In this document: in pieces, positions 34,181-42,058 of the stretch
Position numbering within the stretch: the first letter of the stretch is position 1
Layout of the letters: the number at the start of each line of letters is the position of its first letter
Assembly (NCBI RefSeq): GCF_900105765.1
Contig: NZ_FNTX01000002.1
Coordinates: forward strand, 682,001-746,000
Direction: 5' to 3'
Length of the DNA stretch: 64,000 nt
Origin: Ruania alba
GTDB taxonomy: Bacteria > Actinomycetota > Actinomycetes > Actinomycetales > Beutenbergiaceae
Made by a program: the position numbers and the translations under genes
Notes under the pieces: model-generated
Seen by the model: the letters and a program-made list of their open reading frames with translations, nothing else
Database searches by the model: none
What the model was told of the DNA's origin: nothing

Positions 34181-36303
34181 TCGAGCGCCTCGCCGGCCGC
34201 GTGGAGCTTCCCCCGAGGCCGACCCTCAGCGAGGGTGCGGCGCACCTCCTCCTCCAATTGGCCGCCAGTATAGCGACCCTTGGCAATGACCGACCCGGCC
34301 CGAGCGGAGAGCTCCTCTCGCTCGGCGTGCGTCAAGTCCCGGCTCGTGAGGATGATCACCGGCACTTCGTGGGCGTCCTGGCGGCCGCGCACCTCATCGA
34401 GGAACGCGAAGCCGTCCATGCGCGGCATGACCAGATCGAGCAGGATCAGCGCCGGCGCACAGTCGTCGAGGCGCGCCAACCCCTCGATACCGTCGGCGGC
34501 CTCCGCTACCCGCCAGCCCGCTCGTTCCAGTTGCCGCCGCAGCATCTCGCGCGTGGTGGCGTCGTCGTCGACCACGAGGATCGGCTCCTCGAGCGCCGAC
34601 GTTCCCAGATGCCTGCGGACGGTCTGGACGAGACTGTCGTTGTGGACCGGTTTCACCAGATAGTCGGCCGGACCAAGCGCGAGGCCCAGCGTCTGCTGAC
34701 CGGTCACGGAGATCATGACGACGGGGATCGGCGCCAGCTGCGGATCCGCCTTCAGGCTCGCCAGCACGTTCCACCCGTCGGTGCCGGGCATCCGCACATC
34801 GAGCAGGATCAGGCTGGGCTGCAGCTCGCGGGCGCGCTGCAGCCCATCATGGCCACTGGTCGCAGACTCCACCCGCAACCCCTGCCGCGCGAGAATCCGC
34901 TCGATCAGTGCGCTCCCTGCGGCGTCATCGTCGATCACCAGGACGACGGGTGCGTCGGCCGGCACGGACGTGGGCTCGTCGCCACCGGCCGGGACGGCAC
35001 CGGAGTCGACCGGGATCCGCACGGTGAAGGTCGTGCCGGTTCCAGGGATGCTGCTCAGGTCGATGTCGCCGCCCAGCAGCCGCGCACAGTGGCGTGAGAC
35101 CGCCAGGCCGAGGCCGGTCCCGCCGTACTCACGCGTGGTCGAGGAGTCGGCCTGAGCAAATGGCTGGAAGAGCCCCGCCTGCTGCTCCGAAGTCATGCCG
35201 ATTCCGGTGTCCGCGACCTCGAAGATCATCCACTCGCCCGACTCCATCGACTCTCGCCGAGCGCGGAGGTGGATCTCGCCGTCGTGAGTGAACTTCGCCG
35301 CATTCCCGAGCAGGTTGAACAGCATCTGCCGCACCTTGGTCACGTCGGTGTTCATCGTGCCCGGCGTCTCGGCCTCGAGGAACAGTCGGCTGTTCGACTT
35401 CTCTGCCAACGGCCCCACGGTGGCCACCACATCCTGGAGCACCGGCCCGACCTCCACCTGCTCCAGGTGGACCTCCATCTTCCCGGCCTCGATCTTGGAG
35501 AGATCGAGTACTTCGTTGATGAGACCGAGCAGGTGCCGACCGGCTGCGTGGATCTTTTCCAGGTCGGGCACGAGGTCGTCGTCGCCGGCCTCCCGCGCCT
35601 CCTCCTCCAGCAGCTCGCTGTAGCCGATGATGGCGTTCAGCGGCGTCCGCAGCTCATGGCTCATGTTCGCCAGGAACAGGCTCTTGGAGCGGTTGGCAGC
35701 ATCCGCGGCCTCCTTGGCCTGCGCCAGCTCCGCGCTCTTCTCCTCGATCTTGAGCTTCTGCTCCTCCAGGAGCTTGCGATTGTGCACGAACTTCTTGCTC
35801 TGCAGATAGGAGTGCAGCGCGAACACCGAACTGGTGAGGAAGATGCCGACGATGCTCGCCGCCGTCGCGAGCGGGGTCGATTCAAGCTCTTGCGCAAACC
35901 CGGTGACGAGACCACCACCGGCCACTCCCAGTGCGATGCCGATCCACCCACGCCCGGCGAGGCGGACGCCGCCGACACCGAGATTGCCGAGGTTGACGGC
36001 CGTGACGAACATGATGCTCGGCCAGAGGGTGAAGTGCATCCCCGCAATCCAGGCTCCGACCAGCACCGAGTCGATGAACATGTTGCGGTGCTCGGCGCGC
36101 TTGGAGTCTGAGCTGTGGCGCGCGTGCAGGAACGCCACCTGGGGCCACACCAAACCCCAGAGCACCAGGAGGGCGACCACGAGCGGGTCTGCCCGCCCTG
36201 AGGCATGGAACACCGAGAAGAAGACGGCGATCAACAGCGGAAAGCACGTCATCCGGACGATGTAGTCGAGTCGGACGATCGGGTGCAGCCGCGGTCGTCT
36301 CAT
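34177..36303 (-). CDS. Hybrid sensor histidine kinase with two C-terminal receivers
   Basis: Membrane sensor of 708 residues. Six hydrophobic segments (about 10-175) form the N-terminal sensor without a large external loop. A coiled coil ([20 protein letters not shown]) leads to the HisKA domain with [20 protein letters not shown] (His near 221). HATPase motifs follow: [26 protein letters not shown]. Then two receivers: [12 protein letters not shown] with [12 protein letters not shown], and [12 protein letters not shown] with [12 protein letters not shown]. The second receiver has ILTSRD and IAKGRYTG in place of a K-P, so its lysine context is unusual. First gene of the operon. Confidence 0.93.
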   Translation of the reverse strand: MRRPRLHPIVRLDYIVRMTCFPLLIAVFFSVFHASGRADPLVVALLVLWGLVWPQVAFLHARHSSDSKRAEHRNMFIDSVLVGAWIAGMHFTLWPSIMFVTAVNLGNLGVGGVRLAGRGWIGIALGVAGGGLVTGFAQELESTPLATAASIVGIFLTSSVFALHSYLQSKKFVHNRKLLEEQKLKIEEKSAELAQAKEAADAANRSKSLFLANMSHELRTPLNAIIGYSELLEEEAREAGDDDLVPDLEKIHAAGRHLLGLINEVLDLSKIEAGKMEVHLEQVEVGPVLQDVVATVGPLAEKSNSRLFLEAETPGTMNTDVTKVRQMLFNLLGNAAKFTHDGEIHLRARRESMESGEWMIFEVADTGIGMTSEQQAGLFQPFAQADSSTTREYGGTGLGLAVSRHCARLLGGDIDLSSIPGTGTTFTVRIPVDSGAVPAGGDEPTSVPADAPVVLVIDDDAAGSALIERILARQGLRVESATSGHDGLQRARELQPSLILLDVRMPGTDGWNVLASLKADPQLAPIPVVMISVTGQQTLGLALGPADYLVKPVHNDSLVQTVRRHLGTSALEEPILVVDDDATTREMLRRQLERAGWRVAEAADGIEGLARLDDCAPALILLDLVMPRMDGFAFLDEVRGRQDAHEVPVIILTSRDLTHAEREELSARAGSVIAKGRYTGGQLEEEVRRTLAEGRPRGKLHAAGEALE

Positions 36304-36530
36304 CGGCGCAGGTGGGGCCGGTGCCGAGACACAAGGGCGGACGTCGTGCCGTACACCGTGCTGCGTGCGCTACGCGCGCGGATGGCCCGTTCCTCCCCCG
36401 AGGCCCGGTCCCACCCGACGGCGCGCACGGGTCCACTCTGCCCCCAGGCACCTCAGGCCACAAGCCCCAGTCCTGACGGCGGCGGGTCAGGTTCGTACTC
36501 CGGCTTCCTGTCGATGCGAACGAGTGCTGG

Positions 36531-37883
36531 TCAGTGCGCCATGTCCACGAACCGTGCATAGTGGCCCTGGAACGCCACCACGATGGTGTCCGTGGGGCCG
36601 TTACGGTGCTTGGCCACGATCACGTCGGCCTCACCGGCCCGCGGGGACTCTTTCTCGTACATGTCCTCGCGGTGGAGCAGGATCACCATGTCGGCATCCT
36701 GCTCGATCGAGCCCGATTCACGAAGATCGCTCACCTGCGGCTTCTTGTCCGTGCGCTGCTCCGAGCCACGGTTCAGCTGCGAGATCGCGATCACCGGCAC
36801 CTCGAGCTCCTTCGCGAGCAACTTGATCGCACGAGAGAACTCGGAGACCTCCTGCTGACGGGACTCGACTCGCTTACCGGAGGACATCAACTGCAGGTAG
36901 TCGATCACGACGAGCTTGAGGTCGTGGCGCTGCTTGAGCCGGCGACACTTGGCCCGGATCTCCATCAGCGACATGTTCGGACTGTCGTCGATGAACAGCG
37001 GTGCTTCGGACACCTTGCCCATGGTGCGGGCCAGGCGAGTCCAGTCCTCGTCCCGCATCGTGCCCTTGCGCATGTTCTGTAGCGGCACCTGAGACTCCGC
37101 GGAGAGCATGCGCATGGAGATCTCGTTGCGGCTCATCTCCAGAGAGAAGATCACCGACGTCAGACCGTTCTTGATCGACGTGGCGCGCGCGATGTCGAGT
37201 CCCAGGGTGCTTTTCCCCATCGCCGGCCTGGCCGCGATTACGATCATCTGCCCCGGGTGCAGACCGTTGGTCAGCGCATCCAGGTCGGCGAACCCGGTGG
37301 GCACCCCGACCATGCCGTCATCGCGGTGGGAGGCGGCGTCGATCTCCTCCATCGTGGAGTTGATGACATCCTTCAGCGGCACATAGTCCTCGGACGTGCG
37401 CCGCTCGGTGACCGCGTAGATCTCGGACTGCGCCGTGTTCACCAGGTCGTCCACGTCACCGCCATCGGTGGCGTAGCCGAGCTGCACGATGCGGGTGCCG
37501 GCATCGACCAGGCGCCGCAGCACCGCCCGCTCGCGCACGATCCGTGCGTAGTAGCCGGCGTTGGCCGCGGTCGGCACCGAGGAGAGGAGCGTGTGCAGGT
37601 ACGGCGCCCCACCGATCCGGCTCAGCTCGCCGCGCTTGGTCATCTCCGCGGCCACGGTCACCGCGTCGGCCGGCTCACCGCGCCCGTAGAGGTCGAGGAT
37701 GGAGTCGTAGATCGCCTCGTGCGCGGGCCGGTAGAAGTCCGTCCCCCGCAGGACCTCCACCACGTCGGCGATGGCGTCCTTGGAGAGCAGCATGCCGCCG
37801 ATCACGGACTGCTCGGCGGCCACGTCCTGCGGTGGGGTGCGCTCGAAGGTCTCCGGCGCGTCGGTCATCTCGGAGACGCTCAC
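36531..37883 (-). CDS. dnaB: Replicative DNA helicase DnaB
   Basis: Hexameric replication fork helicase, 450 residues, no intein. N-terminal domain begins PPQDVAAEQSVIGGMLLSKDA. RecA-like domain has Walker A ARPAMGKSTLGLD, Walker B LKLVVIDYLQLM, and the arginine finger region near QDADMVILLHRED. Start is GTG 37883, as similarity begins shortly after. In many actinobacteria it follows rpsF-ssb-rpsR-rplI, which are found here 2.4 kb away, separated by a lipoprotein and a MATE gene. Confidence 0.97.
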   Translation of the reverse strand: MSVSEMTDAPETFERTPPQDVAAEQSVIGGMLLSKDAIADVVEVLRGTDFYRPAHEAIYDSILDLYGRGEPADAVTVAAEMTKRGELSRIGGAPYLHTLLSSVPTAANAGYYARIVRERAVLRRLVDAGTRIVQLGYATDGGDVDDLVNTAQSEIYAVTERRTSEDYVPLKDVINSTMEEIDAASHRDDGMVGVPTGFADLDALTNGLHPGQMIVIAARPAMGKSTLGLDIARATSIKNGLTSVIFSLEMSRNEISMRMLSAESQVPLQNMRKGTMRDEDWTRLARTMGKVSEAPLFIDDSPNMSLMEIRAKCRRLKQRHDLKLVVIDYLQLMSSGKRVESRQQEVSEFSRAIKLLAKELEVPVIAISQLNRGSEQRTDKKPQVSDLRESGSIEQDADMVILLHREDMYEKESPRAGEADVIVAKHRNGPTDTIVVAFQGHYARFVDMAH

Positions 37884-38078
37884 GTCACTGCCCTCGCTCG
37901 CATCGACCGGCTGTGCGCCGCCATCACCTGCTCCTCACTGTTCGACCCACCCCGCTGCGCGGTGTCATCACACCTATCAGCACCTACCGACATCGCCCTC
38001 GAGCGTGCGGCGGGTTTCACAGGTCACCGGGCGACGCTACGCACCCGCGCACCCCCCGGCAAACGCCGCACACACCTG

Positions 38079-38113
38079 CCTGGGGACGAACCGGCGTCAA
38101 CCTGGGGACGAAC
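38079..38113 (+). repeat. Direct repeat CCTGGGGACGAAC, 22-bp period
   Basis: The 13-mer occurs at 38079-38091 and 38101-38113, so copies are spaced by two helical turns on the same DNA face. It lies between dnaB and the DnaA-box cluster and could be an operator. Confidence 0.5.
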
Positions 38114-38124
38114 ACCACTTAGGC

Positions 38125-38243
38125 TGTGGATGGAGTGTGGATCGTTCCGCGATCGGTTGTGCACAGGGCACGAGACACGATGTGGACAAGCCGATGGATC
38201 CGCACCGTTCCGCCCAGAACCGCACCCCACAGCCTGTGGATAG
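38125..38243. promoter_or_regulatory. Cluster of DnaA-box-like sequences in the dnaB/MATE intergenic region
   Basis: Five 9-mers in 119 bp resemble the actinobacterial DnaA box (TTGTCCACA or TTATCCACA): TGTGGATGG 38125-38133, TGTGGATCG 38136-38144, TTGTGCACA 38157-38165, TGTGGACAA 38181-38189 (exact), TGTGGATAG 38235-38243. It lies in the 378-bp gap between divergent dnaB and MATE genes. No AT-rich unwinding region is evident, so it is more likely a DnaA-regulated promoter or titration site than an origin. Confidence 0.5.
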
Positions 38244-38261
38244 AAGAAACTCGGAGGATCG

Positions 38262-39668
38262 GTGGACGACACGCCGGGCCCACACGCCGGTCGAGACGAG
38301 GAGCGCTCCATCGACCCATCAGCCACCGCCCGCTCCCCCACCGAGACACCCCACGGTCGCGTCCTCGACCGTCGGATCCTCGGCCTCGCCGTCCCTGCTC
38401 TGGGCGCGCTCGTGGCCGAGCCGCTCTTCGTACTGGTGGACTCCGCCGTCGTCGGTCACCTCGGCACTGCTGAGCTCGCCGGGCTCACCCTCGCCTCCAC
38501 CCTGCTGGTCACCACCGTGGCCCTGTTCATCTTTCTCGCCTACGCCACCACGGGCGCAGTAGCCCGGCGCCTCGGTGCCGGCGACGAGAAGGGCGCCCTC
38601 GCCGTCGGGATGGACGGCATCTGGCTCGCCCTCGGCCTCGGAGCGGTCCTGCTCATCGTCGGCTACGCCGGTGCCGAACCGGTCGTGGCGGCGATGGGCG
38701 CCTCGGCCGACGTGGCCCCGCACGCGCTGGCCTACCTGCGGTTCAGTCTGCCGGGCATCCCCGGCATGCTCGTGGTACTCGCCGCGACCGGCGCGCTGCG
38801 CGGCTTGCTGGACACCCGCACCCCTCTCCGGGTCGCCGTCACCGGTGCCGTGGCCAATGCCATCGGCTCGGTGCTCCTCGTCTATCCGGCCGGGATGGGG
38901 ATCGCCGGATCTGGGATGGCGACGGCGATCGCTCAGATCGGCATGGCCCTCGCCCTGATGTGGGTGGTGGTGCGTGGCGCCCGCGCCCGCGGCGTCTCCC
39001 TGCGCCCCGCCCCGGGCGGCATCATCGCCAACGTTCGCGCCGGGCTCCCCCTGCTGATCCGTACCCTCACGCTGCGCGCCGCGATCCTGCTCACCGTCGC
39101 CACCGCCACGTCCCTCGGTGACGTGCAGCTGGCGGCACACCAGATCGTGAACTCGGTGTGGGGGTTGGCCGCATTCGCCCTGGACGCGCTCGCCATCGCC
39201 GCGCAGGCCCTGGTCGGCCATGGGCTCGGGGCGCGTCGCCCCGAGGAGGTGCGGGCCGTCGTCCGGCGGTGCCTGCAGTGGGGAACCCTCGCCGGCGTGG
39301 GAATCGGTGCCATCATCGCCCTGGGCGGCGGACTGCTGACGCCCCTGTTCACCTCGGACCCAGCGGTGCAGCATGCCGCTCACCTGGGGCTGATAGTGAT
39401 CGGTGTGCTGATGCCGGTGGCCGCGTGGCCGTTCGTGCTGGACGGGGTGCTGATGGGCGCCGGAGATGGCGTGTACCTCGCCGTGGCCGGGGCGATCTCG
39501 CTGGTGGTGTACCTGCCGCTGCTCGCCGCCGTGGCGCTGTGGGCCCCTGACGGCGCACTCGGGCTGGTGTGGTTGTGGGTCGCCTTCGCCGGGGGTTTCC
39601 TGGGCGCACGGGCTCTGACCACCTGGCTGCGGTCGCGGGGGCAACGGTGGATGGTGCTCGGGGTGTAG
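38262..39668 (+). CDS. MATE family efflux transporter (DinF-like)
   Basis: Multidrug/toxin extrusion protein of 468 residues with 12 predicted helices. MATE features: LAVPALGALVAEPLFVLVDSAVVGHLG at the N-terminus, and the paired half with AAHQIVNSVWGLAAFALDALAIAAQ. The first 30 residues are a hydrophilic tail. Start GTG 38262 follows CTCGGAGGATCG. DinF-like MATE genes often neighbour dnaB in actinobacteria. Substrate unknown. Confidence 0.93.
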   Translation: MDDTPGPHAGRDEERSIDPSATARSPTETPHGRVLDRRILGLAVPALGALVAEPLFVLVDSAVVGHLGTAELAGLTLASTLLVTTVALFIFLAYATTGAVARRLGAGDEKGALAVGMDGIWLALGLGAVLLIVGYAGAEPVVAAMGASADVAPHALAYLRFSLPGIPGMLVVLAATGALRGLLDTRTPLRVAVTGAVANAIGSVLLVYPAGMGIAGSGMATAIAQIGMALALMWVVVRGARARGVSLRPAPGGIIANVRAGLPLLIRTLTLRAAILLTVATATSLGDVQLAAHQIVNSVWGLAAFALDALAIAAQALVGHGLGARRPEEVRAVVRRCLQWGTLAGVGIGAIIALGGGLLTPLFTSDPAVQHAAHLGLIVIGVLMPVAAWPFVLDGVLMGAGDGVYLAVAGAISLVVYLPLLAAVALWAPDGALGLVWLWVAFAGGFLGARALTTWLRSRGQRWMVLGV

Positions 39669-39673
39669 AGATT

Positions 39674-39732
39674 TCGACGGCCCTGAGCAACTTGCTACCG
39701 AAATGCGGCAGACAGGCGCTCAGGGCCGTCGA
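39674..39732. terminator. Bidirectional hairpin terminator
   Basis: Perfect 14-bp stem (39674-39687 with 39719-39732) and 31-nt loop, between the convergent MATE and lipoprotein genes. Confidence 0.75.
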
Positions 39733-39748
39733 TAGTTGCAGCGCGGGA

Positions 39749-40078
39749 TCACATCGGGGTCTCGGCCACCTGGATGTCCCAGCCCACGTCGGTCCCGTCC
39801 ACCGAGGTCACGGTGAGCGTGACCTGGTACTGATCCGGCTCGCCGTCCACGGAGAGGACGCAATCCATCGTGACGCCCACCTCCGCATCGAGGTCGTCCG
39901 GGCAATCGATCGTGGGGAGCGGGGCTCCCTCTCCGGCCATCGCCTGCAGTTCCTCGGCGGTCTGCGTCTCCAGATCGCTCTCGGACACGGCGGTGCTGGA
40001 ACTGCATCCGGCGAGCAGCAGGGTGGCCACGGTCGGAATCGCGGCCGCAGCCAGGAACTTTCGCTTAAGTGTCTCCAT
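39749..40078 (-). CDS. DUF4333 domain lipoprotein
   Basis: Small lipoprotein of 109 residues. Signal peptide KRKFLAAAAIPTVATLLLAGCSS with lipobox LAGC. The rest is one DUF4333 domain containing two cysteines, CPDDLDAEVGVTMDC, with the usual spacing around the Asp-rich turn. Start ATG 40078; longer in-frame options are hydrophilic and would bury the signal. Function of DUF4333 is unknown; it is common in actinobacterial envelopes. Confidence 0.85.
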   Translation of the reverse strand: METLKRKFLAAAAIPTVATLLLAGCSSSTAVSESDLETQTAEELQAMAGEGAPLPTIDCPDDLDAEVGVTMDCVLSVDGEPDQYQVTLTVTSVDGTDVGWDIQVAETPM

Positions 40079-40185
40079 GGCACTCACTCTGTCGGAACCG
40101 GGGAGCGGGTTCCACGTCAGAACTGCCCATGTGTGCTGGCCCACACCAGACACGGGTGAGAACGGGCCGCGGCCCCGAACGCACG

Positions 40186-40220
40186 ACGGCCCGACCACCC
40201 ACGCAGGGTGATCGGGCCGT
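40186..40220 (-). terminator. Terminator of the rpsF-ssb-rpsR-rplI operon
   Basis: Fifteen-bp stem with one G-U type pair (40186-40200 with 40206-40220) and a 5-nt loop, 18 bp after the rplI stop. Confidence 0.8.
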
Positions 40221-40237
40221 GTGTCAGTGGCTGGGCG

Positions 40238-40690
40238 TCAGGCGCCCGGCACCACGTTCAGGTCCACCGTGGCCGAGACGTCGGCGTGCAGGCGCACCTG
40301 CACCTGGTGGCCGCCGAGGCTCTTGATCGGCTGACCGATCTCGATCGTGCGGCGGTCCACCTGCTGCCCACCGGAGGCCTGGATGGCCTCGGCGATGTCC
40401 GCCGTCGTGACCGAACCGAACAGGCGCCCGTTCGGGCCCGCGTTCACGCGAACGACGAACGGCTTGGCCTGCAGGGAGTCACGCACTGCGCGAGCGTCCT
40501 CGATCGAGGCGATCGCACGCTTGCGGCGCGCTGCGGTGATCTGGTCGATCTGCTTCTGCCCGCCCTTGGTCCACGGGGTGGCCAGGTTGCGCGGAAGCAG
40601 GTAGTTGCGGGCGTAGCCGTCCTTGACATCGACGACGTCTCCCGCAGTACCGAGGCCGGTGACCTCATGGGTGAGAATGAGCTTCGCCAT
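40238..40690 (-). CDS. rplI: 50S ribosomal protein L9
   Basis: Large-subunit protein of 150 residues. N-terminal domain [20 protein letters not shown] with the [12 protein letters not shown] signature, connecting helix and C-terminal domain ([16 protein letters not shown]). Co-transcribed with rpsR 17 bp upstream. Confidence 0.98.
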   Translation of the reverse strand: MAKLILTHEVTGLGTAGDVVDVKDGYARNYLLPRNLATPWTKGGQKQIDQITAARRKRAIASIEDARAVRDSLQAKPFVVRVNAGPNGRLFGSVTTADIAEAIQASGGQQVDRRTIEIGQPIKSLGGHQVQVRLHADVSATVDLNVVPGA

Positions 40691-40707
40691 GGCTGTTCCT
40701 CCCCGGT

Positions 40708-40953
40708 TCAGCGAGCAGAGCTCGAGTAGGGGAGCAGAGCCATCTCGCGGGCGTTCTTCACGGCCCGCGCGATCTGGCGCTGCTCCTGCACGGTGACACC
40801 GGTCACGCGGCGCGCGCGGATCTTGCCGCGGTCCGAGATGAACTTCCGCAGCAGAGCGGTGTCCTTGTAGTCGATCGGACCCTCGAGCTTGATGGCCTTG
40901 AGAGGGTTCGCCTTCTTCTTGATCACAGGCTTGCGAGTCTCACGCTTCGCCAT
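40708..40953 (-). CDS. rpsR: 30S ribosomal protein S18
   Basis: 81 residues. Basic N-terminus ([19 protein letters not shown]), then [25 protein letters not shown] and [10 protein letters not shown], the normal S18 core. No CXXC in the N-terminal part, so it is the zinc-independent form, unlike the C+ paralogue. Lies 57 bp after ssb. Confidence 0.97.
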   Translation of the reverse strand: MAKRETRKPVIKKKANPLKAIKLEGPIDYKDTALLRKFISDRGKIRARRVTGVTVQEQRQIARAVKNAREMALLPYSSSAR

Positions 40954-41010
40954 AGTTGGAACTCCTTGGATGCTCGCACCGCATCAGGTGCGGTGCGCAG
41001 TGGTGATGGT

Positions 41011-41550
41011 TTAGAAGGGGGGCTCGTCGCCGAAGCTCGAGCCGCCCGTTGCCCACGGGTCGTCTGCCTGGCCGCCGCCGGAACCCTGACCGCCGCCGAA
41101 GCCGCCGCCCTGGTTGCCGCCGAAGCCGCCGCCGCCCTGGTTGCCGCCGCCTCCGCCGCCGCCGAAGCCACCGCCGCCACCACCGCGCTGGGCGCGGGTG
41201 ACCTTGGCCGTGGCGTATCGCATGGAGGGGCCGATCTCGTCGACCTGCAGCTCGACGACGGTCCGCTTCTCGCCTTCCCGGGTCTCGAAGGAACGCTGGA
41301 CCAGACGACCCTGCGCGATCACCCGCATCCCCTTGGTGAAGGACTCAGCGACGTTCTCCGCAGCTTCGCGCCAGATCGAGCAGCGCATGAAGAGCGTGTC
41401 GCCGTCCTTCCACTCGCCCGACTGACGGTCGAACTGGCGGGGGGTGGACGCGATCGTGAAGTTGGCCACGGCCGCACCCGACGGGGTGAACCGGAGCTCG
41501 GGGTCAGCCGTGAGGTTGCCGATCACGGTGATGACGGTGTCGCCTGCCAT
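41011..41550 (-). CDS. ssb: Single-stranded DNA-binding protein
   Basis: 179 residues. OB fold (about 1-110) beginning [19 protein letters not shown], a Gly-rich linker from about 120 and the acidic tail FGDEPPF that recruits replication proteins. The linker is encoded by CCGCC/GGCGG repeats, which explains the low-complexity DNA at 41095-41190. Position between rpsF and rpsR is conserved in bacteria. Confidence 0.97.
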   Translation of the reverse strand: MAGDTVITVIGNLTADPELRFTPSGAAVANFTIASTPRQFDRQSGEWKDGDTLFMRCSIWREAAENVAESFTKGMRVIAQGRLVQRSFETREGEKRTVVELQVDEIGPSMRYATAKVTRAQRGGGGGGFGGGGGGGNQGGGGFGGNQGGGFGGGQGSGGGQADDPWATGGSSFGDEPPF

Positions 41551-41573
41551 GACGCTCCTTTACGAGACAGCGC

Positions 41574-41864
41574 TCAGCGCGCGTCGGGTCGGATGAGCTT
41601 GGTGCGGAGGACGGACTCGCTGAGGCCGAGCTGTCGGTCGAGCTCCTTGGCGAGCTCCGGCGTGGCGTGCATGTCCACGACGGCGTAGATGCCCTCGGCG
41701 TTCTTCGCAATCTCGAAGGCCAACCGGCGCTTGCCCCAGATGTCGACGTTGTCAACGGTTCCACCACCGCTGGTGATCACGCCGAGAAACTTCTCGAGCG
41801 CCGCGGGAACGGTTCGCTCATCGATCTCGGGGTCGAGAATCACCATCAGTTCGTAGTGACGCAT
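41574..41864 (-). CDS. rpsF: 30S ribosomal protein S6
   Basis: 96 residues, starting [15 protein letters not shown], with [21 protein letters not shown] in the middle. ATG 41864 is chosen over 41876 because GGAGG (41875-41879) would overlap the longer start. First gene of the S6-ssb-S18-L9 operon. Confidence 0.97.
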   Translation of the reverse strand: MRHYELMVILDPEIDERTVPAALEKFLGVITSGGGTVDNVDIWGKRRLAFEIAKNAEGIYAVVDMHATPELAKELDRQLGLSESVLRTKLIRPDAR

Positions 41865-42058
41865 ACTTGAACCCACCTCCTTCGGACTTGGCGGTCACGG
41901 TCTCTCCGTGACAGGAGGGTGATGCGTACTCTCGTGCTCCGGTGTCCGAACAGGTGCCCGGCGTGCAGAGGCACGAGATACCCGGACATCGTAACGGACA
42001 GATGCCCTCTGCGGCAGCGTGATGTGGATGACGCCGGCGTCTGACGCGCGCAGGCCCC

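Noticed and set aside
38125-38243. Origin of replication (oriC)
   Set aside because: DnaA-like boxes are present, but there is no dnaA or dnaN next to them and no AT-rich unwinding region.
41095-41190. GCC/CGCC-rich repeats resembling a structured RNA or microsatellite
   Set aside because: They encode the Gly-rich linker of SSB and need no further explanation.
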